A DNA stretch of 64,000 nucleotides from Flaccisagitta enflata (GCA_965153355.1 OZ231127.1:6324001-6388000), one strand, 5' to 3'. Shown: positions 27,326 through 38,694, numbered from the stretch's first letter. Program-made: numbers and translations. The notes: generated by a model from the sequence alone, not told the origin.

Positions 27326-28958
27326 TTTTTAGTCGCGTGCACGCGACTCTACAACCCGCTCCATCCGTTGGTTGTTCTGTCGGTCGGTCGGTAACACTTT
27401 GCTTTTTTTTGTTGTTTTTGGTCAGTTTGGGTTGTCTGGAGTTATTTTGAGTCATTCTTTTTGTTGTCTTTGTTGTTTTTGGTCATTTTTGGTTGCCTTT
27501 AGTCATTTTTGGTCATTTTTTATCATTTACGTCACTTTGTTCATTTAAGTCATTTGTGTCGTTTTTGGGCATTTAAAGTAGTTTTAAGTCATTTTAAGTC
27601 ATTTTGGGTCGTCTTAAGTTATTTTGAGTCATTTTTTGTTGTTTTTGGTTATTTTTTGTTGCTTTTAGTCATTTTTGGTCATTTTCGATTATTTACGTCA
27701 CTTTGTTCATTTTAGCCATTTGTTTCGTTTTTGGGCATTTAAAGTAGTCTTTAGTCTTTTAAAGTCATTTTGGAATATTTAAGGTCATTTTTCATGGTTT
27801 TTTGGTAAGTTTTGGTCATTTATATGTTTTGGTTTTTTGGGTTTTTGTTTTTTGTTTTTTTTGGGGTTTTTGGTTTTTGGTTTTTGGTTTTTGGTCATTT
27901 AACATGTTTTTTTGCTAGGTTTTGGTCATTTATGTTTTTGTTTTTTGTTTTTTTTTGTTTTTGTTTTTTGTTTTTTTTTTGTTTTTGTTTTTTTTTTTTT
28001 TTGGTTTTTTAGTTTATTGGTTTTTGTTTTTTTGGTCATTTATGTTTTTTGGTATGTTTTGGTCATTCATGTTTTTTGGTATGTTTTGGTCATTTATGTC
28101 ATTTCAAGAGTGCTGGTTTAAGTCTGCTGGTTTAAGTCTGCTGGTTTAAGTTGGCTGGTTTAAGTCGGTTGGTTTAAGTCAGCTGGTTTAAGTTGGCTGG
28201 TGTAAGTTGGCTGGTGTAAGTTGGCTGGTGTAAGTTGGCTGGTTTAAGTTGGCTGGTTTAAGTTGGCTGGTTTAAGTTGGCTGGTTTAAGTCGGCTGGTT
28301 TGTTGGTTAGTTTAAGTTGGCTGGTTTAAGTCGGCTGGTTTAAGTTGGCTGGTTTAAGTTGGCTGGTTTAAGTCGGCTGGTTTAAGTCGGCTGGTTTAAG
28401 TCGGCTGGTTTAAGTTGGCTGGTTTAAGTCGGCTGGTTTAAGTCGGCTGGTTTAAGTCGGCTGGTTTAAGTCGGCTGGTTTAAATCGGCTGGTTTTAGTC
28501 TGCTGGTTTTAGTCTGCTGGTTTCAGTCTGCTGGTTTTAGTCTGCTGGTTTTAGTCTGCTGGTTTAAGTCTGCTGGTTTAAGTCTACTGGTTTAAGTCTG
28601 CTGGTTTAAGTCTGCTGGTTAAAGTCTGATGGTTTGGTCTGCTGGTTAAAGTCTGGTTTATGTCTGGTTTAGTCATTTTTCATTGATTGGATTGATAGAG
28701 TTGATTAATTTGACTCAATTAAAAAAGTCACCTCTTTTTCCAATGGTCCCGTCCTCTAATTGGGATGGTTTCCACGGCCTCCAATACCTCATTAAGCTGA
28801 TTTATCAATTCATTCAAGTCAATCTAGTCAACTAAATCATTTTATTTATTTCTTATATTCCTCCCTATTCAGTCATGTTTATTAAAAAGATACAATAAGG
28901 AGTCAGGTCAACTCAGTTGTTTATGTCTCGCACGCGACTGATAGGTGTTGGCCTTGTT
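27326..28958 (-). mobile_element. 1.6 kb hairpin-ended element with large internal tandem arrays
   Basis: On minus it starts AACAAGGCCAACACC, then AGTCGCGTGC, and ends with the perfect hairpin AGTCGCGTGCACGCGACT followed by AAAAA. The interior consists of a GGTCATTTTT/GTTTTTG-rich zone (27400-28110) and a 14-bp minisatellite (28115-28670). Confidence 0.75.
28115..28670. repeat. 14-bp minisatellite GGCTGGTTTAAGTT
   Basis: About 40 copies of GGCTGGTTTAAGT(T/C), with CTGCTGGTTTTAGT variants at both edges, inside a hairpin-ended element. Confidence 0.94.
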
Positions 28959-29161
28959 TTCACACATAATCGTCAGAAGCTGAAATTCATCACTACAAGT
29001 TGGTTATCGTCATTTAAAACTGCCAACACGCTTCCATATCGCTTTCATGGGTGGCACGTTTTCATTATGTCTTCATTACACTCACATCGCAATCCTTCTA
29101 CTAATATTGACATATCATCGTCACTTTTATCACACAGTCATACCTGCCAAAGAAAGCTATG

Positions 29162-29735
29162 TACAGTTGATGTCGTCTAGACTTGGAAATACGGGGGGAT
29201 TTCCCTACAGGAAAACAAATAAAATTGAAATACTGATATTTGAAATATAAATTAATTTAAGGATGTATTATTGCTCATGAGTGTTGGTTGCCATGGAAAC
29301 ACATTTCCATGTATACAGGCTAAAGTATTAATATTTTAGGAAATTTTGAGGGAACATTGTTTAGAATAAAATTTGCTACAACTTTTTTTAAATATGTTCT
29401 GTAAGAATATTGCTCATTTGGTGGTCGTTAGGGAGCATCGCAGGGCTGTCACACAGTTATGCTCCCTAGCAACGGCTAAACGAGCAATATTCTTACAGAA
29501 TATATTGTGGGAAAGTTGTAACAAATTTCATTTTAAACAATGTTCCTTAAAAAAAATTCCCAAAGTATTAATAATTAGCATGAACACCTGGAAATGTATT
29601 TCTATGGCAACCAACACCTATAGGCAGTAAAGCATCCTTTTATTAATATGTATTCTAAATATCAGTCTCTTAAGTATATTTGTTTTCCTGTAATGAATTC
29701 CCCCGTATTTTCAAGTCTAGACGACATCTACTGTA
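29162..29735. mobile_element. Foldback MITE with TACAGT/ACTGTA ends
   Basis: TACAGTTGATGTCGTCTAGA at the left mirrors TCTAGACGACATCTACTGTA at the right. The whole 574 bp folds back, including GCTCATTTGG.../CTAAACGAGC around a centre near 29450. TA at each end suits a Tc1/mariner-type MITE. A half copy is at 47202-47350. Confidence 0.88.
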
Positions 29736-29829
29736 TCCGCCAATCAGGAAAAGTTAAGGGCATAAATCAGCGACCAGTGATACACAACGCGACAATTCAG
29801 CGCGCCATTTAGGCATAATTAGCCTAGTT

Positions 29830-30062
29830 AAAGTAAAAGCAATCACTTAATTAGTTAATAGTCTTTATTGGATGAGTAAATGACGCATGTATGCAAACAA
29901 GTCACGCTGATAAATGACGATACATGAAGGGAAATTAAATGGACAAACCGGGATGTTACCATTGCTAACAGACGGGAGATAAAAAAATTCTCTATCTTTG
30001 CTTTGTCTCCTCGGTTACAGTAGAAAACAATGAAAATTGCAAATGTTGCAACACCGCGCAAG
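29830..30062. other. Unassigned sequence
   Basis: Mostly unique AT-rich DNA with only a short minus-strand ORF that matches nothing I know. Confidence 0.4.
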
Positions 30063-30063
30063 A

Positions 30064-30200
30064 CGTGCCGGCCATGCCACTAATGATGTTCCGTTCCATC
30101 AAAAAGTCAAATGTATATAAAATGACAGTCACGTGCCGGCCATGCCACTAATGATGATCCATTCCATCAAAAAGTCAAATGTATATAAAATGACAAACAG
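30064..30200. repeat. 69-bp tandem duplication
   Basis: GTGCCGGCCATGCCACTAAT and the following ATCAAAAAGTCAAATGTATA phrase occur twice in direct order at 30066 and 30133, differing at a few bases. A recent local duplication. Confidence 0.88.
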
Positions 30201-30289
30201 TCACGTGACAAATGGTCTCGTTTTTCGCGACCGAGTGTCATCAAAGAGCTTTCCTTTTTGGGCGGAATTTCCTTGTCGCAAAAATGGGG

Positions 30290-30404
30290 AGAAGAAAGAA
30301 AGAAGAAATCAAGAAAAAAAGGAGAGGAGAGAAAGAAAGACAAAAGGAAAATAATAAAAAAAGAGGGAGAGAGAGAAAGAAAGAAAGAAAGAAACAAACA
30401 AACA

Positions 30405-30488
<84 letters not shown>

Positions 30489-30547
30489 AAAAAAAGAGAA
30501 AAAAAGAAAGAAGGAATGACGAAAACAAAGAATGTCAGAAAGAAGGA

Positions 30548-30582
<35 letters not shown>

Positions 30583-30668
30583 TAAGAAAGACAGAAAGAA
30601 AATAAGAAAGAAAGAAAGAAATAAAGAAAGAAAGTGAGAAAGAAAGAAAGAAAGAAAGAAAGAAAAAG
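30290..30668. repeat. (GAAA)n array
   Basis: Purine-only GAAA repeat with minor interruptions; Lys/Glu/Arg ORFs are artefacts. Confidence 0.96.
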
Positions 30669-30751
30669 AACCCCGCGATTAAAGGAGAATGGGGGAAAAA
30701 AGGAGGCCTCGAAATTCCTTTTACTCAAAAGACATCAATGGAGGGAGGAGT

Positions 30752-32600
30752 TGATGGACGACCTGTTACAGTGCGAGAGGCCCCTCTTCAAACTGCTCGC
30801 AAAAAAAAGCACATGACCATCGTTGACCTATTACAGTGCCAAAAGCCTTTGTCAAACCACTAATGACCATCTTTGGCCTGTTACAGTGCGAGAGGCCCCT
30901 CTTTAAACTGCTTGCAGAAAAAAAAAGCACATGACCATCTTTGACCTATTACAGTGCCAAAAGCCTTTGTCAAACCACTAATGACCATCTTTAGCCTATT
31001 ACAGTGCAAAAGGCCCCTCTTCAAACTGCTTGCAAAAAAAAAAGCACATGACCATCTTTGACCTATTACAGTGCCAAAAGCCTTTGTCAAACCACTAATG
31101 ACCATCTTCGGCCTGTTACAGTGCGAGAGGCCTCTCTTCAAACTGCTTGCAAAAAAAAAGCACATGACCATCTTTGACCTATTACAGTGGGTGAGGCCCC
31201 TCTTCAAACTGCTTGCAAAAAAAAAAGCACATGACCATCTTTGGCCTATTACTATCTTGGTCAAAATAATTGAATTTAGTTCTTAAACCTTGAATATTGA
31301 TCAGAAAAACCTGTTTTCTTTTTACAGAAGTTTATTTTAGCGTATTTTGGGACTAGATATTGCTTGTATAGCGTTTTTTATGGTGTCATATTGCAGCATC
31401 ACTGATTTGCGTGTAACAGGTTTCTCATCTCTTTTATCTGCTTTTGCCACTTTGGTTTTATGATGAGGCTTGTACTAATTTTGTTATAAAATCTAAATGA
31501 TTTGAGCAAATGAGCTCTGCTTGGTGGCAAATGAAAGCTCTTTTGAAGCTCTTTATAACGGTCACCAATTTTCTTATGTTTCTATAATTTCTATAAATAG
31601 AAAATATACAAATGAAGCTGCTGGAATTTCAAAAATGAAAATCTATGATTTTCACCTTAGAAATCATAATGAATCATTTTACTTTTTCTGCTGTAAAATC
31701 TAAACAAATTGAGCTACAGAGGTCTGCTTGGTGGCATTAGATTGCATTTTCGCAGAGCTTTCTAATGGTCACTAATTTTTATATGTTTTTTTTGAATAAT
31801 CTGGCCTCAATCTAAGAAAACATGGCGGACTCTTAATTTGACCAAGATAGTACAGTGGGTGAGGCTCCTCTTCAAACTGCTTGCAAAAAAAAAGCACATG
31901 ACCATCTTTGACCTATTACAGTGCCAAAAGCCTTTGTCAAACCACTAATGACCATCTTTGGCCTGTTACAGTGCAAGAAGCCTCTCTTCAAACTGCTTGC
32001 AAAAAAAAAGCACATGACCATCTTTGACCTATTACAGTGGGTGAGGCCCCTCTTCAAACTGCTTGCAAAAAAAAAAGCACATGACCATCTTTTGCCTATT
32101 ACAGTGGGTGAGGCTCCTCTTCAAACTGCTTGCAAAAAAAAAGCACATGACCATCTTTGATCTATTTCAGTGCCAAAAGCCTTTGTCAAACCACTAATGA
32201 CCATCTTTGGCCTGTTACAGTGCGAGAGGCCTCTCTTCAAACTGCTTGCAAAAAAAAGCACATGACCATCTTTTGCCTATTTCAGTGGGTGAGGCCCTTC
32301 TTCAAACTGCTTGCAAAAAAAGCACATGACCATTTTTGACCTATTACAGTGCCAGAAGCCTTTGTCAAACCACTAATGACCATCTTTGGCCTGTTACAGT
32401 GCAAGAGGCCCCTCTTTAAACTGCTTGCAAAAAAAGCACATGACCATCTTTGACCTATTACAGTGCCAAAAACCTTTGTCAAACCACTCATGGCCATTTT
32501 TGATCTATTACAGTGCTAGAAGCTTTTGTCAGACAAATAACGGCCATCTTCAACATGATACAGTGGGAGAAGGCCCTCGTCAAACTACAAATGACCTCTT
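30752..32600. repeat. Two-monomer satellite, interrupted by a transposon
   Basis: Monomer A (about 51 bp) reads ACCTATTACAGTGCCAAAAG then CCTTTGTCAAACCACTAATG; monomer B (about 64 bp) reads TGTTACAGTGCGAGAGGCCC then CAAACTGCTTGC and an A run. They alternate A-B, with some B-B pairs, and share the TTACAGTG and ATGACCATCTTTG ends, so both come from one ancestor. Copies decay toward 32600. An element at 31252-31850 splits the array. Confidence 0.93.
31252..31850. mobile_element. 599-bp MITE inserted precisely in the satellite
   Basis: Ends CTATCTTGGTCAAA and TTTGACCAAGATAG are perfect inverted repeats, flanked by TA on both sides. Neighbouring satellite copies show the empty site (CCTATTACAGTGGGTGAGGC), which here reads CCTATTA | element | TACAGTGGGTGAGG. 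This proves a TA target duplication. The inside holds two direct copies of a TCTGCTTGGTGGCA-containing block. Confidence 0.92.
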
Positions 32601-32860
32601 ATGAGTACATGAGACCTTAATCACAATTGCTTAAAAGATGGCCAATTATCATCTTTGACATGTTACAGTTCGAGCTACATTTAATCAACCTACTTGCGCT
32701 CATGACCATCGTCACCCTGTTAAAGAGTGAGAAGCCCTTGACAAAATTGAAAATTGCCTGCAAAAAAAGCCCATGACTTTTTTTTTTGTGTTTGACCAGT
32801 GACAGAGCGAGAGGGCATCATGTTTTAACTATTCGTGAAAGAGCCCATGACCATGTCGCA
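32601..32860. repeat. Decayed edge of the satellite
   Basis: Phrases such as CATGACCATCGTCACCCTGTTA and CCTGCAAAAAAAGCCCATGA are diverged satellite monomers. Confidence 0.6.
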
Positions 32861-32868
32861 AAAGAAAC

Positions 32869-33045
32869 AAGGCCGAATACACGGCTACCGAAGTCGCGTG
32901 CGGGTGGAGAGGGGCAGTGATGAAAACTAGAATGACCTGAGTTGATGAAATGAGAACAAACAAACAGACATATATCTACCACGTGTACCCGTATGACAGA
33001 CAAAACCCAATTCATGTCATCAACGGAGAGACGAGGCGGCATCGG
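32869..33045 (+). mobile_element. 5' part of a hairpin-ended element
   Basis: AACAAGGCCGAATACACGGC, then GAAGTCGCGTGCGGGTGGAG and GGGGCAGTGATG mark the family 5' end. No 3' hairpin follows, so it is truncated or decayed. Confidence 0.6.
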
Positions 33046-33092
33046 TATTGAAGAAAACGGTTAGTATCGAAGAACTGACTCTCTTTACTTAC

Positions 33093-33131
33093 CTTGCTAG
33101 TCGCTTCGCCAATGAATAATTCATCACTGCA
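33093..33131 (-). CDS. Candidate 39-bp micro-exon
   Basis: On minus, a long T-rich tract ends CGCCATTGCAG, followed by 39 bases encoding CSDELFIGEATSK, then a consensus donor GTAAGT. It is phase 0 on both sides. That phase would fit in front of ARID1 exon a (which starts in phase 0), and also after the ZIP exon at 50270. I cannot decide which gene owns it, or whether it is real. Confidence 0.3.
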
Positions 33132-33415
33132 CTGCAATGGCGAGTTAAAAAAAAATAAAATAAAAGTCATCTCAAAGGATTTAAAAAGCGAAAAGAAATT
33201 AGAACGATGGGATTCTTCATGTTATAGAAATTAATCGACAGATCCTTGGAACGGAGTTTTTATTATTATATTTTTTTCCTACTACTCCTCAAAATGAGTT
33301 TTAAATTTCTCATGAAGTTTTTTTTTCTTCTTTCTCTTCTGTCTTTTCTCACTCAAAAAACCCCAACAAAAGCCAAGGCTGAAGACAACAAAAATGGGAA
33401 AAAGCAAAAAAAACT

Positions 33416-33765
<350 letters not shown>

Positions 33766-34036
33766 AAAGCGATGATGGTTTTTTGGCGGCAAAGTTGAGA
33801 CAATTCGTCCCTAAACAGCCGATATCTTGATTAATCGAATTTCATGGATTCTTTTCATTGTCAAGATTATTTCTCGCGCAAAGAATTTCTTTGCCTTTTT
33901 GTGTTTACCGACATTAAATCATCCGCTTACAATCAAAATATTTTTTTTTCAGTTACATGTCCGCATCTTCAGCTGCTGTTCATCTATCCTTATAGTTACG
34001 AATGTGGACCCTATGTGAAGTATGAGGACCTATTAA

Positions 34037-34239
34037 AACAAGGCCAACACCTATAAGTCGCGTGCGAGACTTACAGATTGATTTAGAATGACTTAGAATG
34101 ACTTAAATTACTTAGTATACCCTAAAATTACTTAAAGAAAAAAAATTGATAAAAAAAAGTAAAAGTGTGATGAACTGACAGACCAACGGACGGACGGACG
34201 GACAAAGCGGTGTGTAGAGTCGCGTGCACGCGACTAAAA
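34037..34239 (+). mobile_element. Complete hairpin-ended element, GTCGCG subfamily
   Basis: Begins AACAAGGCCAACACC, has AGTCGCGTGC about 21 bp in, then GACTTAGAATGACTTA repeats, tandem CGGACGGACGGA and ACAAAGCGG. It ends with the perfect palindrome GTCGCGTGCACGCGAC plus TAAAA. The 5' AGTCGCGTGC is the exact complement of the 3' GCACGCGACT. Confidence 0.78.
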
Positions 34240-34732
34240 GAATTTGAGGACTTTCATAAGCTACCCGTCGATGCAGGCCTTTCACAATTTCTCACATGGT
34301 TATTCTGCTTTGTAATTGTACATCAAATCCATTCATTCAACCTTGTTTTCACCCTTTTCTCTCTTTCTGCAAGCAATGCAGCAGCCGAAATGTCTCCTGA
34401 AAGTAGCTTCATATTATCATTGCAAGCACTTGTGTGTATTCACGACATTTCAACTAATGAAATATTGTCAGTTGTTTTCCAGATGTAAACAAAAATTGTC
34501 CAACACTTAAATTGAAAATTTGGTTGGCTTCTTATAGGCGCGTTATAACTCACGTAAAATCGTTTTCATCGCATAATTGTTACCTATTTTTTGTCTAGCT
34601 TAATTATTATGTTTTATTTGGCTAGTTAACAGATCACCTTGAAATTGAATGTTTCAGTAAAGTTGACTTATACCGTAGAGGGTCGCGGACTTTTTGTCAT
34701 CTTCGTTCTAATGAAATGGCCTTATTCCATTT

Positions 34733-34960
34733 TAGTCACTTGCACGCGAGTCTTTTAGCCACTATGGCGGTCTGTTGGCCACACTTGAGCTTTGAGGCTT
34801 TTTGGCTTTGAGCCACACTTGAGCCCACTTGAGCCCACTTTGGCCACACTTGAGCTTTGAGGCTTTTGGCTTTGAGCTTTGAGGCTTTTTTAGTTGCGGT
34901 CACGCAACTCTTCAAGAGGCTTTGTCCGTCCGTCGGTTCGTGGGTCCATTGGTCCGTCAT
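34733..34960 (-). mobile_element. Truncated hairpin-family ends with a small TTGAGC repeat
   Basis: TTTTAGTCACTTGCACGCGAGT at 34733 and TTTTTTAGTTGCGGTCACGC (hairpin AGTTGCG/CGCAACT-like) at 34886 are two 3' ends. Between them are TTGAGCTTTGAGGCTTTTGG units. 5' ends are missing. Confidence 0.5.
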
Positions 34961-35186
34961 GGTGATCGAGTTGAAGAAGGCGAAATTTTGACCCTGCCAT
35001 TGAGATTTTCTGTGTGCTTGAGTGGGTTGGAAGAAGCAATTAGCACGGAGAAAGTCATGAATTGAGATCATTGATGCAAAAAGTGACAAATCCTATAAAA
35101 AGATGATGTGTCACTTGTCAGTTGCGTACAATTTTGAAACTCTTTGGGCAGCGGCCTTCGTTATCTGCCAGATTTCTTTTGCATTT

Positions 35187-35375
35187 TAAGCCGCGTGCAC
35201 GCGACTCTACAACCCGCTTTGTCCGTCGGTCGGTTGGTCGGTCACACTTTACTTTTTTTTCTGATTTTATTTCTTTGGCCTCACTGCTCCTGCCAAAATG
35301 GTCTGGTGACCTCAACTTTGGTCCCTGCCCACCCGCACGCGACTTCGGTAGCCGTGTATCCGTCGCGAACTTATG
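35187..35375 (-). mobile_element. Hairpin-ended element, 5' end degraded
   Basis: On plus, AAGCCGCGTGCACGCGACTC then ACAACCCGCTTTGTCCGTCG gives the 3' hairpin. CCTGCCCACCCGCACGCGAC with GTAGCCGTGTATCCG is the 5' portion, lacking GGCCTTGTT. Confidence 0.65.
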
Positions 35376-35718
35376 GCTTGGTCCGTCCATTTATCCTTGT
35401 GATGGTTGGGTGTCTCAATATGCAAAAGTTCTTTTAATCTGATCATTTTCAGAAGATGTAAAAACATTAATATTGAAAATTTATCTTTTATTTATTTCTT
35501 AATAATTATAGATAAGCAAAAATATAAATACTTTTATTGACTGCACTTAGATTTGTAGAAAATAAAACTTAGAAACTTCTTGAGAAAATTTTTTATCTTC
35601 TATAGTGATAAAGAAATTATTTCCATTTACAGCAAGAATTAACATCAAAATGGCAAAGCATTTCAACTTCATAAATCCTGTAACCAATTTCTCTAATACC
35701 TAATCAACAACAGTAATA
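35376..35718. other. AT-rich region, nothing recognised
   Basis: No gene or clear repeat boundary seen. Confidence 0.45.
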
Positions 35719-36032
35719 TACAGTCAGTGGACAGAACATAATATGTATATATATCATATTGTTTATTTTGATCTAATATATGGATAATTGATAAAATATT
35801 ATATGCCATAACTAGAAGTTTAAATTACAGCCCCCTGTAATGTTACAGTATTGTAGCAATAAAGCCGGCTGTAATTCTAACATCTATTTATTGCATATAA
35901 TATTTTGAATGTTATAGCCAACTGTTATTAGAGCAATTGATTATTTCATACAATATTTCATTTACGAGCAGTATGTTAAATCAAAACTAATAGTATGATA
36001 CACATACCAATAGTGTTTTGTCCTCTGACTGA
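35719..36032. mobile_element. Short MITE with CAGTCAG / CTGACTG ends
   Basis: TACAGTCAGTGGACAGAAC at the left is mirrored by GTTTTGTCCTCTGACTGA at the right, and the inner AATAATATG/CATATTAT-type blocks pair. About 314 bp, AT-rich, no ORF. Confidence 0.7.
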
Positions 36033-36542
36033 TTAGAAATTAAGGGTTAAATAAGGGTTTTAAAAAGATGAAAAATAAATGAAATTAAAAAAAAATGCTA
36101 AAGATTGTGGAATTTATTTATCTTATCATCTAATGTTGATGGGTTGATCAAAAGACCTTATACACATTGACACATCCGATTGTGATGGTCCATACTGATA
36201 GATTCTTTAACAAAAACAGCATTTTCACTAACCCTCCCTCCCCCTGTCCCCTTCGGCGAGTGTTTCTTTGACCGTGCGTTGGTAGTTTTTTCGTCCCCGA
36301 CATATTCCCCAAAGCGCAAAGAAAATGTACATTTTTCGTTTTCATTCGCTGCGTTAACAATTGTTGGTACATTGGTCCGAGGGTCTCATACGTACGAAGA
36401 CATTGAAAAGTTAATGCCGTGAGACAAAGATATCTTTCATAAAAGAAGCAAAGATACGCAGATACTGCATGATCGTTAAAGACATTCAATTCTTCTCATT
36501 TTTTTTCACATACAAAAAAGTATTAGGACAGAAAATAATCAC
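36033..36542. other. Unassigned region
   Basis: Non-repetitive sequence with a 113-residue minus ORF (36148-36489) that has no recognisable domain and no codon or homology support. I do not call it a gene. Confidence 0.35.
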
Positions 36543-36881
36543 TGGGGGGGTCGATAACAACGAACTTTTGAAATGCCAGTCGGACATATGGCCAAAGTGT
36601 GCGCAATAACAATATTTAAACACATGTGAAAGGAAAAAGGGGTAACGCCATATCATTTACAGTCGTGCCACACCCCTTATTTACATAGTAATGAATAGGG
36701 AGAAGGAAGAGGAAGAGGAAGCTCCTATACTTTACAATGGGAAAGGTAGGTTTGGCACGACTGTAAATGATAAAGTCTCTTGAACTTTTCCTTCTAGTTA
36801 TAAGGTTGATTTGTGATTGCGCATGGTCTGGCGATATGTCCGATTGGCATTTCCAAAGTAGGTTGATATCGACCCCCCCAA
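36543..36881. mobile_element. Foldback MITE with TGGGGGGGTCGAT ends
   Basis: TGGGGGGGTCGATA and TATCGACCCCCCCA are inverted ends. AAATGCCAGTCGGACATATG pairs with the GATATGTCCGATTGGCATTT arm, and ATCATTTACAGTCGTGCCA pairs with the CACGACTGTAAATGAT arm. No coding capacity. Confidence 0.82.
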
Positions 36882-37001
36882 TAATCACGTCAGCTTCCAC
36901 GCTCATTAGATTTATGCCAATTTCTCCCTCTGCCACGATATACCATAATATATATCATGTTATACCACTGTTTAACTGACTCAAAAAATCAAGCTCGCGA
37001 T

Positions 37002-37134
37002 GAACAAGGCCAAGTAGGCCAATAAGGTGCGACGGGTGGATCGTCCAACGAATGCGTTACCCATCGACCGACCGACCGCGACCGACCGACCGACGGACAC
37101 AGCCAGTAATAGAGGTGCTTGTCGCACCTAAAAG
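37002..37134 (+). mobile_element. Complete hairpin-ended element, GGTGC subfamily
   Basis: Begins AACAAGGCC, contains AGGTGCGACGGGTGG, then CGACCGACCGACC repeats and GACACAGCC. It ends with hairpin AGGTGC-ttgtc-GCACCT followed by AAAA. The 5' AGGTGCGAC is the exact complement of the 3' GTCGCACCT. Confidence 0.78.
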
Positions 37135-38129
37135 CCAAACAAATAATCATCATTAAGGATGTGCCTTCGTTTGTGAATGGTTTTAATCGCAACGTCGCGA
37201 ATCATCCTTGAAAAGGCGTTTCCTCCCATTGAATATTCCCCGATATATCTCAGCAGTCGAAAAGAACTTATGAAAAGAAACTTATTGATCATGATCGGTA
37301 CATCGGTGGTAGGTTCATAAATGTTAGGCTCATACTATTCTATAAATAAAGTGTATACCGTAAGACTTCAGATTTTGCTCACGAGATAAATATCACCGGT
37401 TCAGCTTCATCCGGTGAATTCATATCAGTGTTGTTGCTTTACAGCACTACTAGCAGGTGCACACAACTGAATACTATACCGTTATCAATTTAGTTATCGT
37501 TATCAATTTTGTTACAGAAATTAAGCTAGATTGAAGTGTCTATGTACAGTGTGGAACTACGAAAGAGTTAGCTCGATCAAAATCATCAGAAACAATTGCC
37601 GATTAAACGGCGAAGAATCTTAATGAATTTTACACAATTTCCTCAACAAAAACCTTCATATCATCACAATGGACACGACTTAGGAAAAAAGGAGGAGACA
37701 CACGCACACAAGGAGAGAGATAAACCTTCTCTCGATTCCTTACTTATAATTGCAATATATTTGTACCGAGACTTTTTTTCGCCAGCTCCTGAAGAATTTT
37801 GGCACAAATTATCCTTCTCCTCTAAACGCTTCGTTTCGCCAGCATTTATGTTATCTCTTCTTGTTACACGCGCCCACTTTAGCAGTCTCAGTTAGTCCGC
37901 TTGCGGGAGGCCGCTTATCAAAGGCCGATACGATCTTGGACGAGGCAAACCGCCTGTCACTTTACTAACATCAAGGACTCTGCGTTATCAATGCGGAGGG
38001 GGAAGAGGAATACGCGGTACCTCGTGGCGGAGTCAGACGGAGGCGTCATCATCAACTCTCTCGCTGTACTTCAACCCTCGCCTTTTCCTTTTCCCTTCAT
38101 CGTGGCAGCTTGCTATAACATTCAGTTTC

Positions 38130-38130
<1 letters not shown>
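37135..38130. other. Mostly unique DNA, possible promoter or 5' exon zone
   Basis: This is among the least repetitive stretches between the two main genes, with a GC-richer part at 37890-38100. No exon with both splice sites and recognisable protein was found. It could host the ARID1 promoter or 5' UTR exons, but nothing here proves it. Confidence 0.3.
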
Positions 38131-38202
<72 letters not shown>

Positions 38203-38206
38203 ATTT

Positions 38207-38268
<62 letters not shown>
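38131..38268. repeat. (CT)n then (GA)n, a long self-complementary pair
   Basis: About 34 CT repeats, a 10-base spacer (GTGATTTAAA), then about 30 GA repeats. The arms are complementary over some 60 bp and could form a long hairpin. Confidence 0.96.
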
Positions 38269-38270
<2 letters not shown>

Positions 38271-38610
38271 GCGAAAAAAGAAAAACGAGGAGATTGAATG
38301 CATTGAGGAGAAGAAAAAACCGTTAGTTGCTCTCCAGACCGAGGTAACTCAGATCTCCAGCAAAAGAAGTTAGAAACAGGCTAACCACTATCCTGTTAGG
38401 CCTCGTATTGGAGGCCTTTGCCCATCGCACTGTTGGAAGGCATCGAGACTCGGAGAGTTATGGCTAACGGAGTAGAAAAGATTCTCCTCAACGAAGTTTT
38501 CAACTTCATCCCAGTCGATACTTAGGAAACCTCCTAACATTAACCTAATGGCGCCTCGTGCAAGAGAACCAACGAGCTTCTATCTTTGGCATTAGTTTGG
38601 CGTTAACTCA

Positions 38611-38611
<1 letters not shown>

Positions 38612-38692
<81 letters not shown>
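38612..38692. repeat. (CT)n microsatellite
   Basis: About 40 CT repeats. The 340 bp before it (38270-38611) is unique and unassigned. Confidence 0.96.

Positions 38693-38694
<2 letters not shown>

Noticed and set aside
27509-28149. Phe-rich membrane-like ORFs
   Set aside because: They come from GTTTTT/GGTCATTT simple sequence inside a hairpin-ended element and have no real transmembrane protein features beyond composition.
30752-32600. CRISPR-like array of 50-64 bp repeats
   Set aside because: The units are head-to-tail satellite monomers without unique spacers, in a eukaryotic genome with no cas genes.
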